From Rhodococcus wratislaviensis (GTDB lineage Bacteria > Actinomycetota > Actinomycetes > Mycobacteriales > Mycobacteriaceae): DNA of 64,000 bases. The translations under genes were made by a program, and so were the position numbers. The stretch covers positions 1 through 64,000 of the forward strand of contig NZ_UAUI01000028.1 of assembly GCF_900455735.1 (NCBI RefSeq), given 5' to 3'. The notes under the pieces are model-generated. The model did no database searches. It saw only the letters and a program-made list of their open reading frames with translations, and was not told the DNA's origin. Every line of letters starts with the position of its first letter. Position 1 is the stretch's first letter. Shown in pieces: positions 27,373 through 36,225 of this stretch.

Positions 27373-27947
27373 CCTTCTCCTCAGGGCGGCGCCGACGCGG
27401 CGTCGCCGGTCATTTCCCCGTGTTTCACACTGCTCCCCCTATCCGCCGGAGGCAATGGGCGGTGGCCGTCGCCGGCTTGGATCTGCAGCTGCGCTTTTCG
27501 ATCACCGACATGAGATCGTGATCGAGGCGTCGATAGGTGCGCAGCCATACCTGACCCCTTGCTGCGGCACGTTCGCGCACAACCTGCGAACGGGTGGTCA
27601 TCGTTGCAGATCGTTCTGGGGGCGCAGAGTTTCTCGAGTTGCGTTTCTCGCAGGGTTCTCAATCCGGCTGGCAGTGCCCCGGATGCGACGACGCACCCAG
27701 TGCTGGGGAGCGTGTCACCAAGTCCGGCTGCCGGACCTGTCCGTGCAGTCCGGCGGTGTGGTTATTCGAAAGTCTTCTCGAGGGGGGTGTTGAAATGCTG
27801 TCTACCGCCAAGTACGGGCGCAGTCCGATCTCCACATCGTTGTCGATCGATGACGGGCAGAAGCTGGATGGCCGCCCACTGGGAGCGACCACCCAGCTGT
27901 CTCACGCGTGGAGCGCCGGCGACGGTCGCTGCGTGGGCTGGTATTGC
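27373..27947. other. Gene-poor stretch
   Basis: About 575 bases. A plus-strand frame ending at 27962 contains CPGC and CRTCPC, and an ATG at 27795 with GGGGGG upstream, but its composition is not convincing and it overlaps the end of the pseudogene to the right. I leave it uncalled. Confidence 0.35.
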
Positions 27948-28934
27948 TCAGAGTTTCAGTAAGGCCAGTGCGTTGGTGCGTGCGATCTTGATGTGGTCGT
28001 TGTTGTTGATTTCGAGTCGGTCGAACCAATCGGCCGCTTCGCGCACGTCCTCGAACGGTCGTCGGCGGCGAACAGCAGGCGGTCGGCGCCGACTTCCTGG
28101 ATGGTGTTCAGTAGCGCCGGGGTGCGGAAGTTTCCACTGGTGGTGAGGTAGAAGTTGTTGCGGAGGTAGTGGCCGAACGAGTGCTGGCTGTCGATGCCGC
28201 GCGGTGCCACCGCGATGCGGTGGTCGGTTCGCCAGATGTTGAACGGCAGCAGTTCTCCGAGGTGGCCGAGGATGATGTTCAGGTTGGGGTGCCGGTCGAA
28301 CAGTCCGCTGCCCATCAGGCGGAGTGCGTGGGTTCCGGTTTCGACGGAGAACGCCCATGCGGAACCGTAGAGCCAGGGGTGGCCGTGGTATTGCGGGGTG
28401 GTGGATTCGAGGGGGTCACGCGGGTGCAGGTAGACGGGGACGTCGAGTTCGGCGACGGTGGACCAGAATTCGGCGTATCGGGGGTCGTCGAGGTAGACGA
28501 CGGTGTTTTCGTCGCCGAATTGGGAGAATCCGTTGACGAGGGCGCCGACGAGGCCGAGTTCGGTGACGGCGCGGCGTATTTCGGTGGTGGCTGCGGCGGG
28601 GTCCTGCATGGGTAGTGCGGCGAATGAGACGAATCGGTCCGGGCGGTGGGCGACGTGTTTGGCGGCGTAGTCGTTGAGTTGTTGTGCCCAGTCGACGGCC
28701 TGGGCGGCGTCGTGCAGGGACTGGATGCCGGGGACAGGAGGGAGAGGACGGCCTTGTCGATGTCGCACTCGTCCATCAGGTGCAGACGGGTGTCGTGGAT
28801 GTCGAGCAGCATGTCCCGGTAGGCCAGGCGTCGGCGCGGAAGTGGGCGGCGGACTGTTCGACGATGTTGGGGTCGGTGGCCCCGAAGTGTTCTTCGAGGG
28901 CGATCTTGTGGACCGTGTGAACTCCTGGTGACAT
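27948..28934 (-). pseudogene. ACMSD/gamma-resorcylate decarboxylase-like amidohydrolase, frameshifted
   Basis: Reading from an ATG at 28934, the sequence begins like the family (HKIALEEHFGATDPNIVEQS). It then changes frame near 28825 (to YRDMLLDIHDTRLHLMDE) and again near 28740 (to GIQSLHDAAQAVDWAQQL). From there it runs intact through YLHPRDP and NIILGHLGELLPFNIWR. It shifts a third time near 28060, after LLFAADD, into PFEDVREAADWFDRLEI. Metal-binding residues (the EEH near the start and the His residues of HPRDP and GHLGE) are recognisable. The ancestor would have been about 325 aa, a decarboxylase or hydrolase of hydroxylated aromatic acids or a related amidohydrolase. Three shifts make a sequencing artefact unlikely but not excluded. 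Confidence 0.8.
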
Positions 28935-28967
28935 GTGGAAATGACGGCCGAGAACGGCGGTTCGGGG

Positions 28968-29321
28968 TCAGGCGTGGACGGATTCGGGCAGCCGCGCGCC
29001 TTGGCGCTGCAACTCGTGGCGGGCCGTGGCGGTGGTGACCTCACCGGTCAGGGCTTGCTGGGCGGCGGCGATTCCGGAGGCTTGTCCGGTGGCGAACGCG
29101 GTTCCCATCACGCGGAGAGAGGCCGCCCATCACGCGGGCGCGACCCGCGGTGGCTCGGTCGCTCCGAACTCCCGGCCCATGGCCATTCGGCCGACCAGGA
29201 TCTGGACGTCGAGCACGATTGCGATTGAGGCGAGCACGTGGCCGGCGTCGACTCGTTCAAGAGCTGCAGCGCACGTCGATCCGTGTCGATATCGGCCACG
29301 GTTTCCCCGGAACAACTGCAT
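28968..29321 (-). pseudogene. FAD-dependent oxidoreductase, C-terminal remnant
   Basis: Just upstream of the broken amidohydrolase, the minus strand encodes MGTAFATGQASGIAAAQQAL followed by a C-terminal tail ending at a stop at 28968. This is the hallmark end of PF12831-type FAD oxidoreductases. In another frame and slightly upstream lies ILVGRMAMGREFGAT, which normally directly precedes it. Everything N-terminal is gone. Together with the pseudogene on its left it marks the ruin of a two-gene catabolic operon. Confidence 0.65.
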
Positions 29322-29523
29322 GTTACTTGAATTCTCACGAAAACGCCGAGGCGTTCAAGATCAATTCAATGGATGCTGCAACTCGATCGCCGAATCGGTG
29401 GCGAGGTACGCTGCAAGTTCTGCGATTGCTGCCGTAACCGACTAACGTGCCGGGCGGAACACAGTCGAGACGGAGCACAAGGGTGAGTTTATGCACCCCG
29501 GATAAACACATTAGATCTCTGAT

Positions 29524-29544
29524 CGATTCGCGATTCGCGATTCG
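29524..29544. repeat. Three tandem CGATTCG heptamers
   Basis: CGATTCG occurs three times back to back directly upstream of the AurF-like gene, ending 29 bases before its start. It could be a regulatory site or a slipped repeat. Confidence 0.6.
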
Positions 29545-29573
29545 ATTGGAATAGGAAATAGGAGTAAGGAAGG

Positions 29574-30461
29574 ATGACGACTTCCGGAAGGGATGCGATA
29601 TTCGAGACTCTCTTGGAATCGGCCAAGCGCCTCTCATTCGATCCGCGGGACCCGCTAGTTTGCCAACCTGATTCAGACGGCGACGAATTTCACGGGATGA
29701 CGCCCGAGTGGTCACCTCTCTTCGGCACCGCTACGTGGGACTCCATGGCAGAGTCGGAACGCGTCCGCCTCACCAGAAGCGAGGTCGCGCAGTTCTTGGG
29801 CGTCGGAATCTGGCTGGAGGTGGGATTGCAGGTGGCATTGCTGCGGGCCAGTCACAGTGCGGACCCCGCCCGCTCGGACGTCAAGTTCCTGTTCAACGAA
29901 TGCGCCGACGAGAACCTGCATTCGTTGATGTTCGTCAACGTCATCGACAGCATCGGATCGCACTTCTATCGACGCGACCGCTCACTGGACTTTTTCGGAT
30001 GGCTGTTCAGGACCATCGCGTGGGACGAGGTGGCGTACGGAATCGTACTGGCCGGAGAAGAGATCTTCGACGTCATGCAACGTGACTGGATGGCGAGCGA
30101 AGACGTCGCTGCGCCCATCCGCAGGGCATGCTATATCCATGTTATCGAGGAATCCCGGCACATGGCGTACGCGCGTCAGAAAATCCGCACCCGGCTGATC
30201 AAGATTTCGCGCGTCCGACGGTTTATCAGCACCCTGGTCATCGCGATTGGAACGCATCTCGTCGCGAAGAGCCTGATCAATCGTCGAATGTACGAGGACC
30301 TCGGCCTGGATTGGAAAGTCGTGGGGCCGGAAATCGCCGCAAATGAACACCACCGGATAATGTTCCGCAGGGCCGCAGAACCGTTTATCGAATTCCTGAG
30401 CAGAGAAGGGCTGCTGAATTTCGGCGCGCGATGGATCTACCGAAAATCGAATCTTCTCTGA
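29574..30461 (+). CDS. AurF/CmlI-like diiron N-oxygenase family protein
   Basis: The product is 295 aa; AGGAG lies nine bases upstream of the ATG. The diiron ligand set of AurF can be followed: Glu82 (WLEVGLQ), Glu113 and His116 (ADENLH), Glu162 (AGEE), then His189, Glu193 and His196 (HVIEESRH), with the same internal spacing as AurF His223-Glu227-His230. The seventh ligand, a third histidine, is supplied by that pattern. The family oxidises aromatic amines to hydroxylamine or nitro groups. The gene is followed after 16 bases by an FprB-like ferredoxin reductase, a plausible electron source. No biosynthetic cluster is adjacent, so the substrate is open. Confidence 0.83.
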   Translation: MTTSGRDAIFETLLESAKRLSFDPRDPLVCQPDSDGDEFHGMTPEWSPLFGTATWDSMAESERVRLTRSEVAQFLGVGIWLEVGLQVALLRASHSADPARSDVKFLFNECADENLHSLMFVNVIDSIGSHFYRRDRSLDFFGWLFRTIAWDEVAYGIVLAGEEIFDVMQRDWMASEDVAAPIRRACYIHVIEESRHMAYARQKIRTRLIKISRVRRFISTLVIAIGTHLVAKSLINRRMYEDLGLDWKVVGPEIAANEHHRIMFRRAAEPFIEFLSREGLLNFGARWIYRKSNLL

Positions 30462-30477
30462 GCAAGCAGGAGTCGTT

Positions 30478-31881
30478 ATGACCCACGTTGTCCTGGGGCA
30501 TTGCTGTAAGGATGCTTCGTGCGTGCGGGTGTGCCCGCAGAATTGCATTCATCCCGCTCCCGGCGAAGCGGGTTTCGAGTCGGCCGAGTCGCTTTTCATC
30601 GACCCGCGCTCGTGTATCGATTGCACCGCCTGTGTCGAGGCCTGCCCGGCGTCTGCCATCAAACCCGAGTGGACGTTGACCGTCACCGAACGGCCCTACG
30701 CGGCCCGCAACGCAGAGTTCTTCGAGCAAGCTCCCGCCAAGTCCCGGCCCCGGTCGCGACGGATTCGCTTCGAGCAACCGCTGGGGAGGCCGAGCGACAG
30801 GCTGAGGATCGCCGTCGTTGGATCCGGGCCGGCGGCGATGTACACCATTCGCGAACTCCTTCGGCGATCGACCTCGGTACGCATCACCGTCTTCGAACAG
30901 CACGGCGAGATCGGGGGCCTACTGCACCGAGGCGTCTCCCGGGACCACGTCGGCGTTCGCGATATGATCCGGCTCTTCGACGTGCCCTTCAACGACGATC
31001 GCGTCACGATCGTGCACAACACAGAAGTCGGGGTGGATGTCTCGGTCGAAGACCTCCGAAACAGATTCGACGCCATAGTGCTCGCGTGTGGCGCTTCACA
31101 GCCCCGGGGACTCGGGCCCACGACTGTGGACCGCGGCGAGGGTATCTATGAGGCCATCGACATTCTGGTGGCCGAGAACTGTGGGGCGAACGGCTTTCGC
31201 CCGCGCGGGCCACTGGGACCGAGATCCCTCGTGATCGGGGCGGGAAACGTCGCCTTCGATGTCATCCGATGGATGGCCAAGACACGCGACCGAGGTGCCG
31301 CGGCCCAAGCGGTGACGGAGGTGGTGGTGTTGTCGCGATCGACCCCGGATCGCGCCTCCTTCACGCCGTCGGCGTTCTATGAGCTTCTGGACCTCGAGAA
31401 CGCCGAGGTGCTGATCGACCGCTACGGCCGTCCGCCGAGCGCCGGTGCAGACGCCCCGCTGCTACGTGACCTTTCCGCCCTGCCCGCTGCCGATATCTGG
31501 GCGGCAGACGGCCCGACCGCCACTGACGAGGGCAGGCTGCGCATTGTTTTGTCCTTCGGACAGGAGGTGACCGATCTCGGGAAGGCAGTGGCCGGCGGTG
31601 TCGCCGTCACCACGACGGCCGGTCGGACCTTCCTCGCGGACTCCGCGATATGCGCCACCGGATTCACGACGAAGCAGATAGACGGCATCCCCGTGGACGA
31701 GCGGGGGGTCGTGCCCAACCGCCGAGGACGAGTGATCTCGCTCGAGACGGGCGAGTCGCTCGACGGACTGTATGTGGTCGGCTGGGCGAAACGAGGCGCC
31801 TCCGGCGGCGTCGGCGACAACCGTAGCTGCGCCACGGGAACCGTGACGGAACTCGCCGCAGACCTGCGCTCGCGGGTGTGA
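30478..31881 (+). CDS. fprB: Ferredoxin/ferredoxin-NADP+ reductase fusion (FprB-like)
   Basis: The product is 467 aa. The N-terminal 65 residues are a 7Fe/8Fe-type ferredoxin (CxxxxCVRVCPQNC and CIDCTACVEACP). The rest is an adrenodoxin-reductase-type flavoprotein, with an FAD motif (AVVGSGPAAMYTIREL), an NADP motif (VIGAGNVAFDVIRW), and the C-terminal VVGWAKRGASGGVGDN. This is the FprB architecture known from mycobacteria. It moves electrons from NADPH to its own Fe-S clusters and to an acceptor. Its start lies 16 bases after the AurF-like gene, so I infer that it reduces that diiron centre. A hairpin follows the stop. Confidence 0.9.
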   Translation: MTHVVLGHCCKDASCVRVCPQNCIHPAPGEAGFESAESLFIDPRSCIDCTACVEACPASAIKPEWTLTVTERPYAARNAEFFEQAPAKSRPRSRRIRFEQPLGRPSDRLRIAVVGSGPAAMYTIRELLRRSTSVRITVFEQHGEIGGLLHRGVSRDHVGVRDMIRLFDVPFNDDRVTIVHNTEVGVDVSVEDLRNRFDAIVLACGASQPRGLGPTTVDRGEGIYEAIDILVAENCGANGFRPRGPLGPRSLVIGAGNVAFDVIRWMAKTRDRGAAAQAVTEVVVLSRSTPDRASFTPSAFYELLDLENAEVLIDRYGRPPSAGADAPLLRDLSALPAADIWAADGPTATDEGRLRIVLSFGQEVTDLGKAVAGGVAVTTTAGRTFLADSAICATGFTTKQIDGIPVDERGVVPNRRGRVISLETGESLDGLYVVGWAKRGASGGVGDNRSCATGTVTELAADLRSRV

Positions 31882-31908
31882 CGCCCGGTTGGGCCGGGTA
31901 GCCCACAC
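31876..31908 (+). terminator. Possible terminator after fprB
   Basis: Two nested pairs surround the stop: GTGTG (31876-31880) with CACAC (31904-31908), and CCCGG (31884-31888) with CCGGG (31894-31898). Moderate stem, no T tract. Confidence 0.45.
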
Positions 31909-32002
31909 GGCACGAATAGGTCCACGGGTCACGCTCGGGTCCTGCTCACGGGGCTCGGCGGCGCGGTGTCCGGTTCTTGGGGTCAGCCGGAAACAGGCCG
32001 GG

Positions 32003-32635
32003 CTATCGCTTGGCCGTGCCCGCCACCATCAGGATTCGGTGCGCTTCCTGAGCTGCCTTTGCCGCCCGGCTACGTGGCGGTTCCTCTGTCGGGAGTTCTT
32101 CGAGGCCGTGGGCCAGTGCCGAAACCGCGTCGGTCAGCGCCTGCACCCTGTCCTCCATGGCGTTCAGTCGGCGATGCTCGGCGGAGGCTCGCGGCGCGGC
32201 GGCAGGGGTGGGGGTTTCGCTCGCGAGTTCGCCGCGGAGCCCGCTCGGCATCTGTGCGAACACATGGTCGAGTTGCCCGGGCGAGAACAGCGCACTCAGC
32301 CCGGCGGAGATTGCACTGGCGGTGGCGGGGACGTCGGCGGGGCTGATGCCGCCTTCGTATGCGAACAGGGTGGTGAACCCGGTGGTGTCGTATCGGATGG
32401 GCACCTTGCTCGGTACCCAGCCCTCGAAATAGACTCCTCGCAGGAACTCGGGCAGCTGGGCGGCGAGATGCACTGCGCTGTCCACGGTGAGCCGGTCGCG
32501 AACCAGATGTAGCCATGCCCGCAGCACCCGGTAGGTGTAGTTGCGGTCTTCGGTCCCGAGCCGCTCGGCGACAACCTTCAGCCACTCATGTGCGGTGTGC
32601 TGGGCGTGCGCGAGAGGGTCGTTGTGGTGTGTCAT
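32003..32635 (-). CDS. DUF2267 domain-containing protein
   Basis: The product is 210 aa with a perfect AGGAGG upstream. The first 130 residues follow the DUF2267 pattern of helical bundles (AHEWLKVVAERLGTEDRNYTYRVLRAWLHLVRDRL, and ALFSPGQLDHVFAQMPSGLR). The C-terminal 70 residues are an Ala/Glu/Arg-rich helical tail. The function is unknown; in actinobacteria such genes often sit with stress and dormancy proteins. That fits the HPF-like gene 870 bases to the right on the same strand. Confidence 0.85.
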   Translation of the reverse strand: MTHHNDPLAHAQHTAHEWLKVVAERLGTEDRNYTYRVLRAWLHLVRDRLTVDSAVHLAAQLPEFLRGVYFEGWVPSKVPIRYDTTGFTTLFAYEGGISPADVPATASAISAGLSALFSPGQLDHVFAQMPSGLRGELASETPTPAAAPRASAEHRRLNAMEDRVQALTDAVSALAHGLEELPTEEPPRSRAAKAAQEAHRILMVAGTAKR

Positions 32636-33501
32636 GAGGTCCTCCTACAATGTCGTGCCTGTCTCCATGATCGTCCGCCCCGATGGCCGCCAACAGGGGC
32701 GACTGACCTTCAATGCGGGGCAGATCCGGCTTCGATCGCGTCGGGTGGACGGTGAGCAGCCGTTGGACTCCCGAATAGCCGGTGTTCGCTGTTGTCCCTT
32801 GATCACGCGGAGCGGGGCCAGCCGGGCGACCTTGTGGCGCAGCCCAGCGCTGACGGCGGCGTCCACCACGGCGTCGATGTCCTTGGACGCTATGGGTGCG
32901 GTCGGTGAAGGTGCGCTCGGGACGTTATTCGACTCTGCCCGTGGGGATAGGCGGCGGGACGTTGAGGTCGAGCGTGGAGCCGGGCAACTGTGCGGGGTTG
33001 TAGTTGTGTGGCCTCCACGGCGGGGGCACATGTTCGTGGCCCCGAAGACGTAGCTGTCTTTGTCGGTCAAGCGCTCCCACTCGAAATCGACGGGCTCGCC
33101 GAGGATCGCCTCGCGGAAGCCGCTGCTGAGCAGAACGGATTGCCGGATCTGGCCTTGGGACGCTTGTCGGACCACAGGTGGCTGCGGGGGCCCACGGCTC
33201 GGATACTTCGCGAGGGCTGCTTTGTGGGATCTTGACAAGAAGTCGCGGTGACTGGCATTCGGCCGTTTGTGCAACACCAATCGGTGGGACACCGTGAATG
33301 CGTGATTGTCGTTCTGACTGAACGTGTTTGACACTCTCTTGAATGAGAATCGTGTCGACGTGGTGATGCCCTACGGCCCCGACTGGCCTACGCTGTTCAC
33401 CACATTGCGATCCCTGATCGATCCCACTAGTTGCCGTACCACCACCTGTACGTGGTCGTAATCGGCAGCAAGCCCTATCGCGATACCGTCGATCTGCGTG
33501 A
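32636..33501. other. Gene-poor stretch with a possible decayed ORF
   Basis: A minus-strand frame of 229 codons (32645-33334) is open but reads mostly Ser/Arg/Pro-rich. Two short parts look protein-like (REAILGEPVDFEWERLTDKD, and DIDAVVDAAVSAGLRHKVAR). In the neighbouring frame LPGSTLDLNVPPPIPTGRVE ends at a stop near 32930. This looks like a degraded gene; I cannot name it. Confidence 0.35.
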
Positions 33502-33882
33502 CTATCTCAGATGTCGGATCGTCTTGTTCCTGAGCTGTCGGTTGTTCTTAGGTTCCCGCGCCGACTTCTGGTCTTCGATCTGCCGGATCAACTCATGCTT
33601 CGCTGCGCCGAGAGCCTGAACCAGGTGCGGATCGGTGGCGGCTGCCACTAATGGCGGAAGGCCGGGGAGCGTCGTGCGTAACGTGACTCGCTGTTCCTTG
33701 CCGCCTCGGTCTTTCACCGAGATTTCCACATCCACATCGCTGGGGTCCCAACGCCCCAGGTGCGGCGCGAGCGCCGACAACACTTCCAGCACGTGCGACC
33801 GGTCCTGCTCTTTGAAGCCCGCGCCCATGTGGAGCGTGTGCTCGTCGAGGACGTCTCGTCGCTTGTTATCGGATGTACTCAC
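33502..33882 (-). CDS. HPF/RaiA-like ribosome-associated domain protein
   Basis: The product is 126 aa with a GTG start. The core VDVEISVKDRGGKEQRVTLR, then PPLVAAATDPHLVQALGAA and HELIRQIEDQKS, matches the beta-strand/helix order of the hibernation-promoting factor domain. That domain binds the ribosomal A and P sites to stall translation under stress. The N-terminus (LDEHTLHMGAGFKEQDRSHVLEVL) differs from classical HPF. It lacks the long C-terminal dimerisation domain of long HPF, so it would be a short form or an RNA-binding relative. Its neighbour DUF2267 supports a stress role. Confidence 0.6.
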   Translation of the reverse strand: MSTSDNKRRDVLDEHTLHMGAGFKEQDRSHVLEVLSALAPHLGRWDPSDVDVEISVKDRGGKEQRVTLRTTLPGLPPLVAAATDPHLVQALGAAKHELIRQIEDQKSAREPKNNRQLRNKTIRHLR

Positions 33883-34201
33883 CGTGGCCTCATCTCTGGA
33901 GTCTCACCTCGACGGTAGACCCTTTCCGCGGATAGTCGTTCGAGGTCGTGCTGAGTCCGACGTGCGACCGGAGCAACCCGCAAATCGGTTTCGCGTGTGG
34001 CCGCTCGGAGTCGTGATCAGGGGCGCTGAGGAACCCACCGGTCTCACCTGTCGCTGAGCTGGGTGGCCGGTGCCCCGCGTCGCCCGAATTGAGCACGGAA
34101 AACAATTGGCGGCAGAACCCCGGTGGTAGGTAGATTCGGTGGCTGCCCTGCCCCGTCATTCGCCGGGATGTCCGCAGTTCCCACCATCCGAAAGGTTCAC
34201 C

Positions 34202-35695
34202 GTGACCGAACCCGCTGGCCTCGTGAACGACGAGGAAAGAGCCGACGATCGAATCGAACGCCGACACCTGCAGGTGATCGGTGTCCTGTTGGTTGCCAGC
34301 TTTGTGGTGATCCTCAACGAGACGGTGATGAGCATCGCCATCCCGGTCCTCCAGGTCGAATTGGGCGTTCATCCCAGCGTGGGGCAGTGGCTGACGACAG
34401 CGTTCATGCTCACGATGGCGGTGATCATCCCGCTCACCGGCTATCTCATCCAGCGCATCCCGACGCGCACTCTGTTCGTGCTCGCCATGTCGCTGTTCAC
34501 GGCGGGAACGCTGATCGCTTTCGCGGCACCAGGCTTCGGTGTGCTGCTGTTCGCCCGAATCGTGCAGGCATCCGGGACAGCCCTGATGCTGCCGCTGCTG
34601 ATGACGACGATCATGACGCTGGTGCCGCCCGCCCGTCGCGGTGCGATGATGGGCAACATCTCCATTGTGATCGCGGTTGCGCCTGCTCTCGGCCCCACCC
34701 TGTCCGGTTTCATCCTCGACCACTTCGGGTGGCGTTGGATCTTCGGATTCGTTGCCCCCATCGCGCTGGTCACATTGGTCCTCGGCGCACGATTCGTTGT
34801 TTCGGTGTCCGAGACGACGAAGGCCGGCGTTGACATTCTGTCGATCCCCCTGGCGGTACTCGGGTTCGGTGGCCTGGTGTACGGCCTGGTGAGCATCGGT
34901 GAATCGGCCCAGGACTCCCCGACGATCCCGGTGGTGGTGCCGTTCCTCATCGGTGCGGTGGCGTTGTCCGGGTTCCTCGGCCGACAGTTCCGGCTGCAAC
35001 GCGAGGACCGCGCCCTGCTGGACCTGCGCGTGTTCGGATACCGCCAGTTCAGCATCTCTGTGGTCGCGATGCTGGTCGGCATGGCAACGATGATGGGCAC
35101 CTTCATCATCGTTCCCTACTTCGCGCAGTCGGTGATTTACCTCGATCCGTTCGAGACCGGTCTCATCACGCTGCCTGGCGGCCTTCTGATGGGTCTGGCG
35201 GGACCGATCGTGGGCCGCGTCTACGACCGGCGCGGTCCTCTCGTGCTGGTCATCCCCGGCTCGATCCTCGTCAGCGCCGGAGTGTGGATGCTGACGACGG
35301 TGAACACGTCCACCTCATTGTGGTGGCTCCTGTTGTCGAATATGGCGCTGTGCCTCGGCCTGTCGGCGACCTTTACGCCGTTGATGACATCGGGATTGGG
35401 ATCGGTGGCCGCTCACCTGTATGCGCACGGCTCCGCAGTGGTGGGCACGTTCCAGCAGGTGGCCGGTGCTGCCGGTACGGCACTGTTCGTCACCGTGATG
35501 ACGGTTGTCGCCTCACGATCCGGTCACCCTCACGATTCACCGGAGGCCATTGCCGAGGGAGTGCGAATGGTCTTTCTTGTTGCCGGGATCCTCTCGTTCG
35601 TGCTGATCGCGGCATGCGCCTTCGTGCGCAAACCGGCGAATCCGGTAGACCACGCACACACTGCATCCGTGGATGCGCCCGCTCAGGGGATCTGA
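34202..35695 (+). CDS. MFS drug/proton antiporter, DHA2 (EmrB/QacA) family
   Basis: The product is 497 aa from a GTG at 34202 with GAAAGG eight bases upstream. Fourteen hydrophobic segments fit the DHA2 family. Conserved motifs are FVVILNETVMSIAIPVLQ (TM1), WLTTAFMLTMAVIIPLTGYL (TM2), ARIVQASGTALMLPLLM (motif B region) and ALGPTLSGFILDHFGWRWIF (motif C). It exports lipophilic compounds in exchange for protons. No TetR or MarR repressor lies beside it. It is followed by 500 bases without a gene. Confidence 0.92.
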   Translation: MTEPAGLVNDEERADDRIERRHLQVIGVLLVASFVVILNETVMSIAIPVLQVELGVHPSVGQWLTTAFMLTMAVIIPLTGYLIQRIPTRTLFVLAMSLFTAGTLIAFAAPGFGVLLFARIVQASGTALMLPLLMTTIMTLVPPARRGAMMGNISIVIAVAPALGPTLSGFILDHFGWRWIFGFVAPIALVTLVLGARFVVSVSETTKAGVDILSIPLAVLGFGGLVYGLVSIGESAQDSPTIPVVVPFLIGAVALSGFLGRQFRLQREDRALLDLRVFGYRQFSISVVAMLVGMATMMGTFIIVPYFAQSVIYLDPFETGLITLPGGLLMGLAGPIVGRVYDRRGPLVLVIPGSILVSAGVWMLTTVNTSTSLWWLLLSNMALCLGLSATFTPLMTSGLGSVAAHLYAHGSAVVGTFQQVAGAAGTALFVTVMTVVASRSGHPHDSPEAIAEGVRMVFLVAGILSFVLIAACAFVRKPANPVDHAHTASVDAPAQGI

Positions 35696-36200
35696 ACGGA
35701 GGCGCGTGTCATCCACGCTGACCTTTTGGGGCCACGGCAGTGGTCGACATCTTCCCGTTGGAGCGGCGCTCCTCAGCCGGCTACCGGTCGAGACCAGGTG
35801 CGTACCGCAGGGTCTCGACATACGGGACCCCGCCGGGCTGCTGGTGTCAGTTCGGTACTGACGTCAGCGAGGCGGGGTCGAGGTGTCGCATCGTGATGGG
35901 TCGACATCGGTTGCCGCGACACTTTCTCAGCGTAGGGGTCGCCCACAATCGTCGGAGAGAAAGTGACCGGGAAGTCTGGGTGAACGTTCTCGGGGGCCTC
36001 GGTGGCGAACTCCCGGTCCACGCTGGTCTGACCTGCTCCGCACGCCCCGCCACTGTCGACCGCTCTCGCCCGCCAGATCGTGCCACGAACTGCCAGGTCA
36101 GCGGGGGCGGACCACACGAAACGCTTGTGAACTTCTGAACAACACGAGGACGTCGAGGGGCCCGAATGGTTAGGCTCTGCATGCTTTTTCGTATCGGTTG
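35696..36200. other. Gene-free stretch upstream of the MspA gene
   Basis: No supported gene. It must contain the promoter of the MspA-family gene, whose likely operator is the palindrome at its right end. Confidence 0.4.
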
Positions 36201-36212
36201 CAGTACGTACTG
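36201..36212. promoter_or_regulatory. Perfect 12-bp palindrome before the MspA gene
   Basis: CAGTACGTACTG is fully self-complementary and ends 13 bases before the chosen start. That position suits a repressor site that blocks transcription or an early-transcript element. No regulator gene is adjacent. Confidence 0.5.
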
Positions 36213-36225
36213 AATGGGGATCGGC

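Noticed and set aside
27594..27962. Plus-strand frame with CPGC and CRTCPC that looks like a zinc ribbon
   Set aside because: Cys spacing is irregular, the rest is not protein-like, and it runs into the end of a pseudogene on the other strand.
34139..34201. Upstream GTG start for the DHA2 transporter
   Set aside because: It would add 21 Pro/Arg/Ser-rich residues; the GTG at 34202 has a proper ribosome site and leads directly into the usual N-terminus.
33890..34999. 369-codon minus-strand frame opposite the DHA2 transporter
   Set aside because: His/Gln/Arg-rich antisense text of a well-defined membrane protein; no ribosome site.
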